From Candidatus Gastranaerophilales bacterium (GTDB taxonomy: Bacteria; Cyanobacteriota; Vampirovibrionia; Gastranaerophilales; Gastranaerophilaceae): a stretch of 64,000 bases of DNA. Below the pieces are notes generated by a model, which saw only the letters and a list, made by a program, of their open reading frames with translations, was not told the origin of the DNA and searched no databases. The position numbers and the translations under genes are program-made. Where the stretch lies: contig JAFQOV010000009.1 of the NCBI GenBank assembly GCA_017402995.1, positions 1 to 64,000 of the forward strand, read 5' to 3'. Of this stretch, positions 35,375 through 43,808 are shown piece by piece (within the stretch, counting starts at the first letter, position 1; the number at the start of each line of letters is the position of its first letter).

Positions 35375-36574
35375 TTAAATATCTTCATCAACATTAAAGA
35401 TTTTAACTCTTAAAGGTTCAAGTAAAACAAAGTTCACTCTTTGTCCTTTGTGGATATATTCATTTTGACCTTTAATGATGTTATATCTTGTTCTTGTTAA
35501 ATAAGGGTCGTTGCGGATAATTCTCATGTCGGCGTCGCGCTCAGCAAGACCCGGCATAAGTTTTAAATCTTTTTGACCTTTATTATTAATAACGTTTGAC
35601 ATAGTCAAAGCCATATAAGCATTTTTGAAAAATCTCAATGGACGTTTAACTTTGTGAACTTTGCCATCAACTTGCACACCAACAGGAACCACGACATATT
35701 TTTCTCTTGTCACATAGTTAAATGGCGCACGAGCAACAAAAGTTTCGCCTTCTTGAACTTTTTTAGCGTTCAAACATTTATCAACTGTCATTGGTAAAAC
35801 AGTTCCTTTTGGAATAACAGCATATTCTTCGTCATAATATACGTTATCTAAAATATAGCCGTCTGCTTTTTTAGGTTCAGCAGGTTTTTTTGGTTGAATT
35901 TCTTCTTTAATTTTGTCGCTTGGAATTTCTTTAACATAATTCATCATGTTGAATACAAATTTTGCCAATTCACCGCGAGTTGCAGGGCGCATTGGTTCAA
36001 GTGTATGTTCATGTCCTGGAGTATTATAAACAATCCCTAACATTTGACATTGACCAGCGGCAATTAAAGCCCAATTAGGAATTTCAGAATAATCGCTATA
36101 TACAGAAACAAAGTGTTTTGCTTGTTCAGAATCAATATTTTCAGGTGACAATGCGTTTAAAACGATATTCAAAGCTTCCATTCTTGTTACGTCGTTGTTT
36201 GGATAAAACAAATCGTTTGGATAGCCCTTAACTAAACCATAATATGATGCAACTTGAATATTTCTTTTTGCCCAGTGTTTGTCGATATCTTTGTATGGGA
36301 AAATTTGAGCTGTATCTTTTTCGTATAGCCCTAATGCTTTAATTACCATTGTTGAAAATTCGCCACGAGTAACTTTTTGATCAGGTCTATATAACCCATC
36401 AGGGTAACCAACGGTGATTTTATGGTCTGTTAAAAACGTAACAGCTTCATATGCCCAGTGGTCTTTTGGCAAATCAGGGTAACTTGCGGGACCTTGTTCA
36501 AGCTCATATGTTGCAGCTTGCACACCAACACTCAACGCTAACATGGCAATAATATTAAACAATACTTTTTTCAT
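35375..36574 (-). CDS. Exported S-layer-homology (SLH) domain protein
   Basis: 399 residues with a signal peptide (1-20, ending VQA). Three SLH repeats: about 34-80 (DHWAYEAVTFL, GYPDGLYRPDQKVTRGEF), about 95-145 (KHWAKRNIQVASYYG, GYPNDLFYP, VTRMEA) and a weaker one about 160-210 (NWALIAAGQCQMLG, ATRGELAKFVF). The rest is strand-rich and unknown. SLH domains bind pyruvylated wall polymers and, in cyanobacteria-related diderms, tie the outer membrane to the wall. A TTGCAT-N17-TAAAAT promoter and GAGGTAATG site precede it. Confidence 0.9.
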   Translation of the reverse strand: MKKVLFNIIAMLALSVGVQAATYELEQGPASYPDLPKDHWAYEAVTFLTDHKITVGYPDGLYRPDQKVTRGEFSTMVIKALGLYEKDTAQIFPYKDIDKHWAKRNIQVASYYGLVKGYPNDLFYPNNDVTRMEALNIVLNALSPENIDSEQAKHFVSVYSDYSEIPNWALIAAGQCQMLGIVYNTPGHEHTLEPMRPATRGELAKFVFNMMNYVKEIPSDKIKEEIQPKKPAEPKKADGYILDNVYYDEEYAVIPKGTVLPMTVDKCLNAKKVQEGETFVARAPFNYVTREKYVVVPVGVQVDGKVHKVKRPLRFFKNAYMALTMSNVINNKGQKDLKLMPGLAERDADMRIIRNDPYLTRTRYNIIKGQNEYIHKGQRVNFVLLEPLRVKIFNVDEDI

Positions 36575-36601
36575 CTACATTACCTCATTCTTAATAAAAT
36601 A

Positions 36602-36630
36602 ATTTTACATGTAAAAGACGCGACATGCAA
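36602..36630 (-). promoter_or_regulatory. Sigma-70-type promoter of the SLH gene
   Basis: On the minus strand, TTGCAT (36630-36625), 17 bases, TAAAAT (36607-36602). The ATG follows about 28 bases downstream. Confidence 0.7.
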
Positions 36631-36663
36631 GGGATTTTATCTTTTTTCATACAAATAAAACAG

Positions 36664-38181
36664 TTAAAAATTTCTCAACTGCAAGGCTTGTGCAATATGT
36701 GAAACATTAATTTCACTTGTACCTTCTAAATCGGCGATAGTTCTTGAAATTTTCAACAATCTGTCATATGCTCTTGCGGACAGTTCAAACTGATTTATGG
36801 CATTTTTTAAAAACTGTTTTGTTTTGTCATCAATTTTACAATATTTTTTGATTAATTTCGGCGTCAATTCAGAATTGACCAAAATTCCATCATTTTTATA
36901 TCTTTCTTTTTGAATTTTTCTTGCTTGAATAACTCTTTTTCTAATCGTTTCAGATGTTTCAGCATTTGTTTGATTATTTAAAAGCTCATCATCATTTAGC
37001 CTTTGAACTTTTATTTGAATATCAATTCTATCTAATAATGGTCCAGATAATCTTGAACGATAGCGATTTATTTGAAACTCAGAACATGTGCAATTTTTCT
37101 TGCTATCCCCTAAAAATCCGCAAGGACAAGGATTCATAGCACCTAATAATATGAAATTTGCAGGATACTGAACGCTTGTCTGCGCTCTTGAAATTGTAAC
37201 AACGCCGTCTTCTAATGGTTGTCTTAAAACTTCAAGCGTTTGTCTTGGAAATTCAACCATTTCATCTAAAAACAAAACGCCCCTATGAGCTAATGTTATC
37301 TCCCCAGGTTTTGGATTTGACCCACCGCCAATAATCCCGACAGCGCTTGCGCTATGGTGAGGCGAGCGGAAAGGACGAGTTGTGATTAAGGGGTTGCTTT
37401 TGTCTAAAAGTCCCGAAATAGAATAAATTTTGGTTAATTCAATCGCTTCTTGCTTTTCTAATGGCGGTAAAATCGACATAAAAGCGCGTGAAAGCATTGT
37501 TTTACCAGAACCAGGAGACCCAGACATTAAAACATTATGTGCACCAGCTGCGGCAATTTCAAGCGCGCGTTTTGCTTGTGCTTGCCCTTTTACAAAAGAA
37601 AAATCTTGCGAAAAATCTTGCGAAGCGCCCAAAAAATCTTCCACATTTTGTTTCATTGTAGATAAATCAATTTCACCATTTAAATATGAAACAACTTCTG
37701 CAAGGTTTTTAGCACCCAACACTTCAATTTCATCTATAAAACTTGCTTCTTTTAAATTTTCAAATGGTAAAATTACGCGCTCAAGCCCAAGCTTTTTCAA
37801 ATTTGAAACAATAGGCAAAACCCCATTTATGCTTCTTAAAGAGCCATCTAGCGATAATTCACCCAAGAAAGCAATATTTGAAAAATCATTTTGTTTGATA
37901 TTTCCTTCTTTAATTAAAATCCCGACCGCCATAGCAAGATCATATGATGAACCTTCTTTTTTAAGGTCAGCTGGCGCAAGGTTGATTACAACTTTTGTTT
38001 GCGGAAAAGAAAAACCCGCGTTTTTAATCGCCAATCTTAATCTTTCTTTTGCTTCAGATATTGCTGTATCTGGCAAGCCGACAATTGCAACTTGCGGAAT
38101 TGAATTAATAGTATCTACTTCAACATTAATTTCAAAAACTTCTAAACCAATGACAGTGGCACTTTTTGTTGTAATAACCAA
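36664..38181 (-). CDS. comM: YifB/ComM family Mg-chelatase-like ATPase
   Basis: 505 residues. The N-terminal Lon-protease-like fold (about 1-165: IVGLPDTAISEAKERLRLAI, KVVINLAPADLKKEG) leads to an AAA+ core with Walker A MSGSPGSGKTML (about 215) and HRGVLFLDEMVEF as Walker B. A Cys cluster (NPCPCGFLG, CTC) and the C-terminal RAYDRLLKISRTIADL follow. ComM is a helicase for branch migration in natural transformation. The start is a TTG with GAGGAAA upstream, right after the stop of the TPR gene. comEC is also in this window. Confidence 0.93.
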   Translation of the reverse strand: MVITTKSATVIGLEVFEINVEVDTINSIPQVAIVGLPDTAISEAKERLRLAIKNAGFSFPQTKVVINLAPADLKKEGSSYDLAMAVGILIKEGNIKQNDFSNIAFLGELSLDGSLRSINGVLPIVSNLKKLGLERVILPFENLKEASFIDEIEVLGAKNLAEVVSYLNGEIDLSTMKQNVEDFLGASQDFSQDFSFVKGQAQAKRALEIAAAGAHNVLMSGSPGSGKTMLSRAFMSILPPLEKQEAIELTKIYSISGLLDKSNPLITTRPFRSPHHSASAVGIIGGGSNPKPGEITLAHRGVLFLDEMVEFPRQTLEVLRQPLEDGVVTISRAQTSVQYPANFILLGAMNPCPCGFLGDSKKNCTCSEFQINRYRSRLSGPLLDRIDIQIKVQRLNDDELLNNQTNAETSETIRKRVIQARKIQKERYKNDGILVNSELTPKLIKKYCKIDDKTKQFLKNAINQFELSARAYDRLLKISRTIADLEGTSEINVSHIAQALQLRNF

Positions 38182-39801
38182 TTATATTTCCTCGCTATTT
38201 GTATCAGGAATCAATTTCAAAAGTCTTTTGTTCGCAATTTCAAAGTTTGGATTTAAATTTAAGGAACTTTTGTAATATTGAATTGCTTTTTCGTTTTTAT
38301 TTATTGCTTCATTATATAAAGCGCAAAGATAATAGTAATAGTAATTTTTTTCTAATGTGAAAGACACATCATAGAGCAAATTTTGAGCAATTTCATAGTT
38401 TTTATTTTTTAAATAAAGCTCAATTAATTGCCCTAATGAATTTTCATGTAATGGGTTAAAAGTCAATGTACGCTTTAAAAAATCCTCTTTTAAAACATCA
38501 TTTTTGTTTGCAATCGTTAAAGCAGAATTGTAATAGCTTAGATATTCGCTTTTTGGCATTTTTTCAAGCATTTGCTCATATTTTTTCAATTCTTTTGGTT
38601 TTTTTGCATATTCTCTTAGCGCGCAAACTAATTTAATTATGATTTCATAATTGTTTTTATCTTTGTTTAACGCTTGTTTATAGATTTTTATCGCGTTTTT
38701 ATAATCGCCATGTAAATAGCGAATATCCCCAATTCCAACCATTGTTTTTGGATTATTTTTATTTACGCGATACGCATTAACATAGTAAACATTTGCTCTT
38801 TCAATATTTCCAAGCGCAAGCTCGCTTTTTGCAAAAAGCGAAATGACATTAACGTTATCTTTATCAAAATTTAAAATATTTTGACAATCTTTTTTTGTTT
38901 TTTCAAAATTACCTTCTAAAAAACTTTTGTTTGCAACAAAATATTTCTTTTCTTTGTCATCTTTTGTCAAATTTGCAAGCGCAATTTCTTTTTTAATTTG
39001 CAATTTATCTTGGAAAACTATTGCGTTTTTTTCCACTTTTTCAATCAAACTTTTTGCTTCTTTATATTTTTTCATTGCCAACAGAATATCAATTTTATGC
39101 AATTGATATTGCAAATTTGTTGGGTTTAAATTAAGCGCTTTTGAAACAAAATGAAGCGCATATGGATATTGTTTTTGAATGTAATATGCTCTTGATAACA
39201 TCAAATTTGCGTAATCATTTTTTTGATACTCAGGTTTAATGTCGTGCTTTTTATGGGTTAAATCAACGATTGTTTCTTGGGCAAGATTTGCAAAATAAAT
39301 ATTGCTATACAATTTTGCAAAATATATTTCTTCTTCCTTTGTCAAAGTTTTTTTAGGTTTATATGCTTTATCTAAATCAAAAAGATTTTCATAAAATTGG
39401 TTTTTGTAAAAAATTTTTTCTTGCGCTTTTAAGGACAAAGAAAAATATCCAATTTCATAAAAAACCTTTGATAAAGCCAAAAGAGAGTTATCATTATCTA
39501 TTTTTTCAATTAATTTTTCATATTCATCATATGCAACTTTTGCATTTCCTTGATTAAATTTTGTTGAAATATTTAAAAAATCTTTTCGATTTTGTGCTTT
39601 TAAATCAAGTGTTTGAGGGGTGTTATCGGTTTTTAAAATTGTATCTACAATATTTGCAAGATTAAAAGCGCCCTTTGAATTTGTTTCCGTTTTGTTTGAG
39701 ATGGGCTCTAATAGGTTATCTTGGGCTAATAAAAGAGAACTTTGCGACAAAAAAAGGAAAGAAAAGAAAAATAAAACTGCTTTTTTCCCCAAAAATTTCA
39801 T
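38182..39801 (-). CDS. Exported TPR-repeat protein
   Basis: 539 residues. Signal peptide at 1-27 (LFFFSFLFLSQSSLLLAQ). From about residue 60 on it is all helix pairs of TPR type (ANLMLSRAYYIQKQYPYALHFVSKALNLNPTN, GDIRYLHGDYKNAIKIYKQALNKD, YYKSSLNLNPNFEIANKRLL). Probably a periplasmic scaffold; the partner is unknown. The next gene, comM, starts directly at its stop. Confidence 0.82.
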   Translation of the reverse strand: MKFLGKKAVLFFFSFLFLSQSSLLLAQDNLLEPISNKTETNSKGAFNLANIVDTILKTDNTPQTLDLKAQNRKDFLNISTKFNQGNAKVAYDEYEKLIEKIDNDNSLLALSKVFYEIGYFSLSLKAQEKIFYKNQFYENLFDLDKAYKPKKTLTKEEEIYFAKLYSNIYFANLAQETIVDLTHKKHDIKPEYQKNDYANLMLSRAYYIQKQYPYALHFVSKALNLNPTNLQYQLHKIDILLAMKKYKEAKSLIEKVEKNAIVFQDKLQIKKEIALANLTKDDKEKKYFVANKSFLEGNFEKTKKDCQNILNFDKDNVNVISLFAKSELALGNIERANVYYVNAYRVNKNNPKTMVGIGDIRYLHGDYKNAIKIYKQALNKDKNNYEIIIKLVCALREYAKKPKELKKYEQMLEKMPKSEYLSYYNSALTIANKNDVLKEDFLKRTLTFNPLHENSLGQLIELYLKNKNYEIAQNLLYDVSFTLEKNYYYYYLCALYNEAINKNEKAIQYYKSSLNLNPNFEIANKRLLKLIPDTNSEEI

Positions 39802-39818
39802 TTTTACACCCTTTTAGC

Positions 39819-41573
39819 CTACTTATTGTAATGATAGAATTTATTGAAAATCTCAACCAATTTTTGTTCTTTAAAATCAAGCTTTTCTTTTAATACAATA
39901 GCATATAAATCGTTTAAATTAAACTCTTTTAATAAACTCTTTTCGTCATCAAAATCACAATTTAATTCGCTTGTGATAACTTTCAAGATATCATAGACCG
40001 AAATGTTAAAAAACGCATTGACCAAATTTTCATCAAAATGCTTATTTTTGCCCTCAATCATAATGTCGAGCGCATCTTTGATATTCATTTTGTCACGATA
40101 GTGTCTTTTTGAAGTAATAGCATCAAACACATCTGAAACGGCTAAAATCCTTCCGCCCAAAGGAATTTCTTCACCTTTTAAGCCTTTAAAATAACCCGTT
40201 CCATCATATTTCTCATGGTGAGATGAAGCAATTTGATTAACTTCTTTGAAATTTTTTGAAAAATAAACTCTGCTTAAAATGCTGTGTGTCAAGCGAACAT
40301 GCTCTTTAATATGTTCATATTCTTCGCTTGTTAATTTACCTTCTTTTTGTAAAACCGAATCTTTAATCCCGATTTTGCCGATATCATGCAACAAAGAGGC
40401 ATTTTTGATTGTTTCTTTTTCTTCTTCACTCAATTTCACAACGTCGCAAATTAAACACGCATACATCATCACGCGTCTTGAATGACCAGATGTTATTTTA
40501 TCTCTTGCGTCAATTGAGGCTGAAAGCGTATCAATAAAGCTAGAAAAAAGTGTTTTTTGCTCTTCGATTAATTTTTTTTGTTTTTCAAACAAATTCGCAT
40601 TTTCTAAAGCAATCCCAGCACTTGAACCAATCGCAATCAACAAATCTTCGTCTTTTTGCGTAAAATCGCCTTCAAATTTGTTTAAAACTTGGAAAACTCC
40701 AACAATTTGATGGGATAGATTACGAATTGGCATACAGAGAATGTTTTTTGTTGTATAGCCTGTTTGAACGTCAATTTCTTTGTTGAAATATTCACTTTCG
40801 TACGCATTTTTGATGTTTATTGTTTCACCAGTAAGCGCAACATGACCAGCCAAACCTTTGCTTGCAGGAAAACGAATTTCTTGCATTTCAAGCCCTAGCG
40901 CAACTTTGCTCCAAAGCTCATTGTGCTCATCATCAAGCAAAAATACAGTACATCTATCAGCATTTAGTGCCTGTTGAATTTGTTGCGCAATGATTGTCAA
41001 AAGGCTATCTATATTTGTTTCAACGGCGATTGTTCTTCCAACTTGCAACAGTGCTAAAAGTGCGTCATCTTTAATTTCGCTTGAAACAAAAGAAGGCGGA
41101 GTCGCCGCAATTGCCTTTTTGACGTTTTGGTTTTCTATTTTTTGTTTATATTTCAATATTTCTTCATCAAAACGCTTGTTATCCTCGCCCAGCTTAATAT
41201 ACAAGCTTGCTTTAATTAAATTCGACGCAATATCAATATTTTTTTCAAAATATTCAATCAATCCGATACAAAAGGTGTTTATTTTTTGCGCAAGTAAACT
41301 ATCAGACGAATTTGCAAGATATTTTGCGTCATTTAAAAGGCTTAAAGTTTGGTAATAGCGCGCGCCTTGACGATAATTGTTTATCGCAATATAAGACATA
41401 ATAATAGAAACATAATCAAAAACTTTATGCGCAATTAAAAGCTTATGAATATCGTTTAATTCTTGTTGTTTAAACGATTTATTTTCAATAATATGCGTGA
41501 AAAAAGAGTCGACAATAAACTCTTTGATTTCATCGATATTCATTTTGTTTATATCTTGCGCAAACTTAATCAT
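39819..41573 (-). CDS. GAF / HD-GYP domain protein (likely c-di-GMP phosphodiesterase)
   Basis: 584 residues. An N-terminal helical region of ~170 residues precedes a GAF sensor domain (about 175-335, DRCTVFLLDDEHNELWS, GLAGHVALTGE). The HD-GYP domain (about 355-540) has HSRRVMMYA, LLHDIGKIGI, HHEKYDGTGYFKGLKGEEIPLGGRIL and DVFDAI, with all metal-binding His/Asp pairs visible. The family hydrolyses cyclic di-GMP. A near-consensus sigma-70 promoter (TTGACA-N17-TAAAAT) lies upstream. Confidence 0.92.
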   Translation of the reverse strand: MIKFAQDINKMNIDEIKEFIVDSFFTHIIENKSFKQQELNDIHKLLIAHKVFDYVSIIMSYIAINNYRQGARYYQTLSLLNDAKYLANSSDSLLAQKINTFCIGLIEYFEKNIDIASNLIKASLYIKLGEDNKRFDEEILKYKQKIENQNVKKAIAATPPSFVSSEIKDDALLALLQVGRTIAVETNIDSLLTIIAQQIQQALNADRCTVFLLDDEHNELWSKVALGLEMQEIRFPASKGLAGHVALTGETINIKNAYESEYFNKEIDVQTGYTTKNILCMPIRNLSHQIVGVFQVLNKFEGDFTQKDEDLLIAIGSSAGIALENANLFEKQKKLIEEQKTLFSSFIDTLSASIDARDKITSGHSRRVMMYACLICDVVKLSEEEKETIKNASLLHDIGKIGIKDSVLQKEGKLTSEEYEHIKEHVRLTHSILSRVYFSKNFKEVNQIASSHHEKYDGTGYFKGLKGEEIPLGGRILAVSDVFDAITSKRHYRDKMNIKDALDIMIEGKNKHFDENLVNAFFNISVYDILKVITSELNCDFDDEKSLLKEFNLNDLYAIVLKEKLDFKEQKLVEIFNKFYHYNK

Positions 41574-41589
41574 TTTCTATCCTATCTAC

Positions 41590-41618
41590 ATTTTAGGATT
41601 ATTATAGATTGATGTCAA
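41590..41618 (-). promoter_or_regulatory. Consensus sigma-70 promoter of the HD-GYP gene
   Basis: On the minus strand, TTGACA (41618-41613), 17 bases, TAAAAT (41595-41590). It is the best canonical promoter in the window. Confidence 0.8.
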
Positions 41619-41667
41619 ATAGATAAATTTTGGCAATTGTAAACAAATGTAACAAAAAAACTTAAGC

Positions 41668-41694
41668 GCGCAATTTCCATGTGTAGATATACTT
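41668..41694 (+). promoter_or_regulatory. GSGCAAWW-N13-ATASTT element, copy C
   Basis: GCGCAATT (41668-41675), 13 bases, ATACTT (41689-41694), continuing TATATAT. It precedes the terminator-bounded small RNA candidate. Confidence 0.6.
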
Positions 41695-41701
41695 TATATA
41701 T

Positions 41702-41817
41702 ATGTAAGACATAACGAACCTTAATAACACAAATCATACACTAACTACACACTAACCTTTTTACACGAGAATCAAGCAAACAGATTTTCAAGTCCTCTCA
41801 TTACGAGAGGCTTTTTA
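41702..41817 (+). ncRNA. Candidate small RNA
   Basis: An intergenic + strand stretch with no ORF (the first ATG is followed at once by TAA) is bounded by a promoter-like element (copy C) and a good + strand terminator. Both neighbouring genes are on the minus strand, so the terminator needs a + transcript of its own. The body is C/A-rich and unstructured with ACACTAAC twice (near 41740 and 41750), which could be a pairing seed. The 5' end is approximate. Confidence 0.5.
41794..41817 (+). terminator. Orphan + strand terminator
   Basis: Six-bp GC-rich stem CCTCTC / GAGAGG (41794-41799 with 41805-41810), five-base loop, then CTTTTTATT. On the minus strand no T run follows, so it acts on +. Confidence 0.8.
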
Positions 41818-41822
41818 TTATG

Positions 41823-42596
41823 TTAAATTAGTGAAATTGCGCAAAATTCATCAACAGAAAAGCACATAAACGTTTCACAATAATCACAATTGTGTTGAAT
41901 AGAACGAAAAGCGTTAATGCCGATTACTTTATCTACCAACATTGGATATTTATCTTCTGGATAAAAGATTTTGAGCATTTTTTTCTTTGTTTCAATAATT
42001 GATGAAATATTTACAAAGTAATCCAGCGTACATAACGGAAAATCAGATTCATACATTATGATTTTTAGGCTTTGTTTGTGTTCTTTGTCTTTCAAAATTT
42101 GTTTAAAATGTTTCAAAAGAGCAATTGTATCGATATTGTTGTCATAAACATTTGGAACAAAGATATAATCAACTTCTGAGATATCTATTTTTTTAAACGT
42201 AGCATAATGATTTTTCAAAGTTTTATCGTCGATATCAAAAATTTTATGCCCTTTAACACGAGTCATTTTCATGACTTCTTGGAATTGTTGCTTTTTAATG
42301 CTCGCAGATTCAATAGGATCAAGATGGGACAATAAAGTTGAGCCATTTGTTAAACACAAAATTTCAAAATTTTTCGGATATTGTGCAATCAAACCGCCCA
42401 AGCCTTTTGTTTCAGCACCTGGATATTGCGACAAAACAAGACATTTGGTATTAATATTGATTTTAAATTGCCCAAAGTGGCTCTTTAAACCAAAAAGAAA
42501 ATAAAACACGAATTTATTATAGTTAATTCGCTTGATTATGTTTGTTTTTTTAACAAAATCTATAAATTTTCTCTTAGTTGAATACCAAAAATCCAT
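41823..42596 (-). CDS. PIG-L/LmbE-like protein with lost metal site
   Basis: 257 residues. After a basic N-terminal helix (about 1-45) the layout follows PIG-L deacetylases: strand CLVLSQYPGAETKGLGGLI (52-70), EILCLTNGS, a helix with QQFQEVMKMTRVKGHKI, and DYIFVPNVYDNNIDT. The zinc ligands are missing: the HPDDE motif reads YPGAE and the later HxxH reads NNID. It is probably not a deacetylase; it may bind a sugar or be an interaction module. TTGG-rich upstream sequence gives no clear promoter. Confidence 0.6.
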   Translation of the reverse strand: MDFWYSTKRKFIDFVKKTNIIKRINYNKFVFYFLFGLKSHFGQFKININTKCLVLSQYPGAETKGLGGLIAQYPKNFEILCLTNGSTLLSHLDPIESASIKKQQFQEVMKMTRVKGHKIFDIDDKTLKNHYATFKKIDISEVDYIFVPNVYDNNIDTIALLKHFKQILKDKEHKQSLKIIMYESDFPLCTLDYFVNISSIIETKKKMLKIFYPEDKYPMLVDKVIGINAFRSIQHNCDYCETFMCFSVDEFCAISLI

Positions 42597-42677
42597 GTAA
42601 ATCCATCTTTCCTAAGTTGGACTATATCAAAAAAATCCAACAAATGAAAGAAATAAAGCCTTAATTGTAAAGTTTAA

Positions 42678-43808
42678 TTAATTATTTTTTTGAGTATTGT
42701 TTTGATTTTTATTTAAAGTCAAAAGTTTATATCCAAAAAACCCAATCGCAGCAACACATGCGCCCATAAACGCCATTTTTGGCATAGACATTTTTAGAGC
42801 TTTTTTTGTTTCTTTTGCCCAATTTTTGTCAAAAAACAAATCTTGCGCATTTTTGTAAAATATTTTTTCAGTCAATTCTTCAGCTTCAGAAGGAAACTCT
42901 TTTTTGATGGCTTTAGAAATGTCTTTAATATAATCTCCATATATTTTTGTGCCTTCAGCGCCATTATATCTCGCAATAGGGATATCTGTACCAAACAAAA
43001 TTCGCTCTGTCATATCACCTTTTGAAGAATTTTTTAATTTTTTAATTATTTCGACAAGTTTTTCCATGTGCCTTGCGTCGTTTTTATAGTCATCTATTCC
43101 AACCCAAGAAATATCAACATAAAGTTTCGCATTATTTTTTTTGATAGACTCTAACACAATATCCACGCAAGCATTAATATCTTCTTTTTCTGGACCACCA
43201 CAATGCGCCATCACAACAGGAACTTCTGGATGTCTTTTCGCTAGAGAATAAATTTGATCTGGTCTTGAAAATAAAGACTTATATACAGGATATTTCTCTC
43301 CTTTTGCGCCTCTATAAACCTTATCAAAAGACCTATCTGAGTGGAATAAACAAGGCAATTTTTTCTCTTTTGCAAAGCTTAAATAATCATCATATAATTC
43401 GCTCTCTGCCGGAAGTTCAGACATGTTTGGGTGAAACTTTAAACCAACAAACTTATCAGGATTTTCATCAATTAATTGTCTAATATTTTCAACATTGCCT
43501 GTTTTTGGCTGACAAACAGCTAAAAAATCACGAACAGGAGTGTTTTCATATGTTTTTAAAATTTTGCTATTACCTGCAATTTCATCTGCAAGAGGTTTCC
43601 CATCTTGGCTCAACAAACAATCTGCGCTTGATGGAATAATTTGTTTTAAAACAAATGTGTCGCTATCTGCTTGATATTCTTTTAAAAATTTTGTCGTATC
43701 AATACTTTTCGCAGGAGTTTTCACGTCTATATCCTTATCATGCACGTGCATATCGGTGCAATAATATATTCTTTTAAAAGAAATGTTGTTCATTTTAGTT
43801 ATTTTCAT
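42678..43808 (-). CDS. Amidohydrolase-2 family protein with C-terminal membrane helix
   Basis: 376 residues. TIM-barrel amidohydrolase motifs: DMHVHD (19-24), GLKFHPNMSE (about 137), CLFHSDRS (about 168), VVMAHCGG (about 212) and LFGTDIP (about 290), the metal-ligand His/His/His/His/Asp series. A hydrophobic segment near 345-365 (MAFMGACVAAIGFFGYKLL) would anchor it. The N-terminus NNISFKR is of a type seen in other proteins here. The substrate is unknown. It overlaps the upstream 680-residue gene by one base. Confidence 0.75.
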   Translation of the reverse strand: MKITKMNNISFKRIYYCTDMHVHDKDIDVKTPAKSIDTTKFLKEYQADSDTFVLKQIIPSSADCLLSQDGKPLADEIAGNSKILKTYENTPVRDFLAVCQPKTGNVENIRQLIDENPDKFVGLKFHPNMSELPAESELYDDYLSFAKEKKLPCLFHSDRSFDKVYRGAKGEKYPVYKSLFSRPDQIYSLAKRHPEVPVVMAHCGGPEKEDINACVDIVLESIKKNNAKLYVDISWVGIDDYKNDARHMEKLVEIIKKLKNSSKGDMTERILFGTDIPIARYNGAEGTKIYGDYIKDISKAIKKEFPSEAEELTEKIFYKNAQDLFFDKNWAKETKKALKMSMPKMAFMGACVAAIGFFGYKLLTLNKNQNNTQKNN

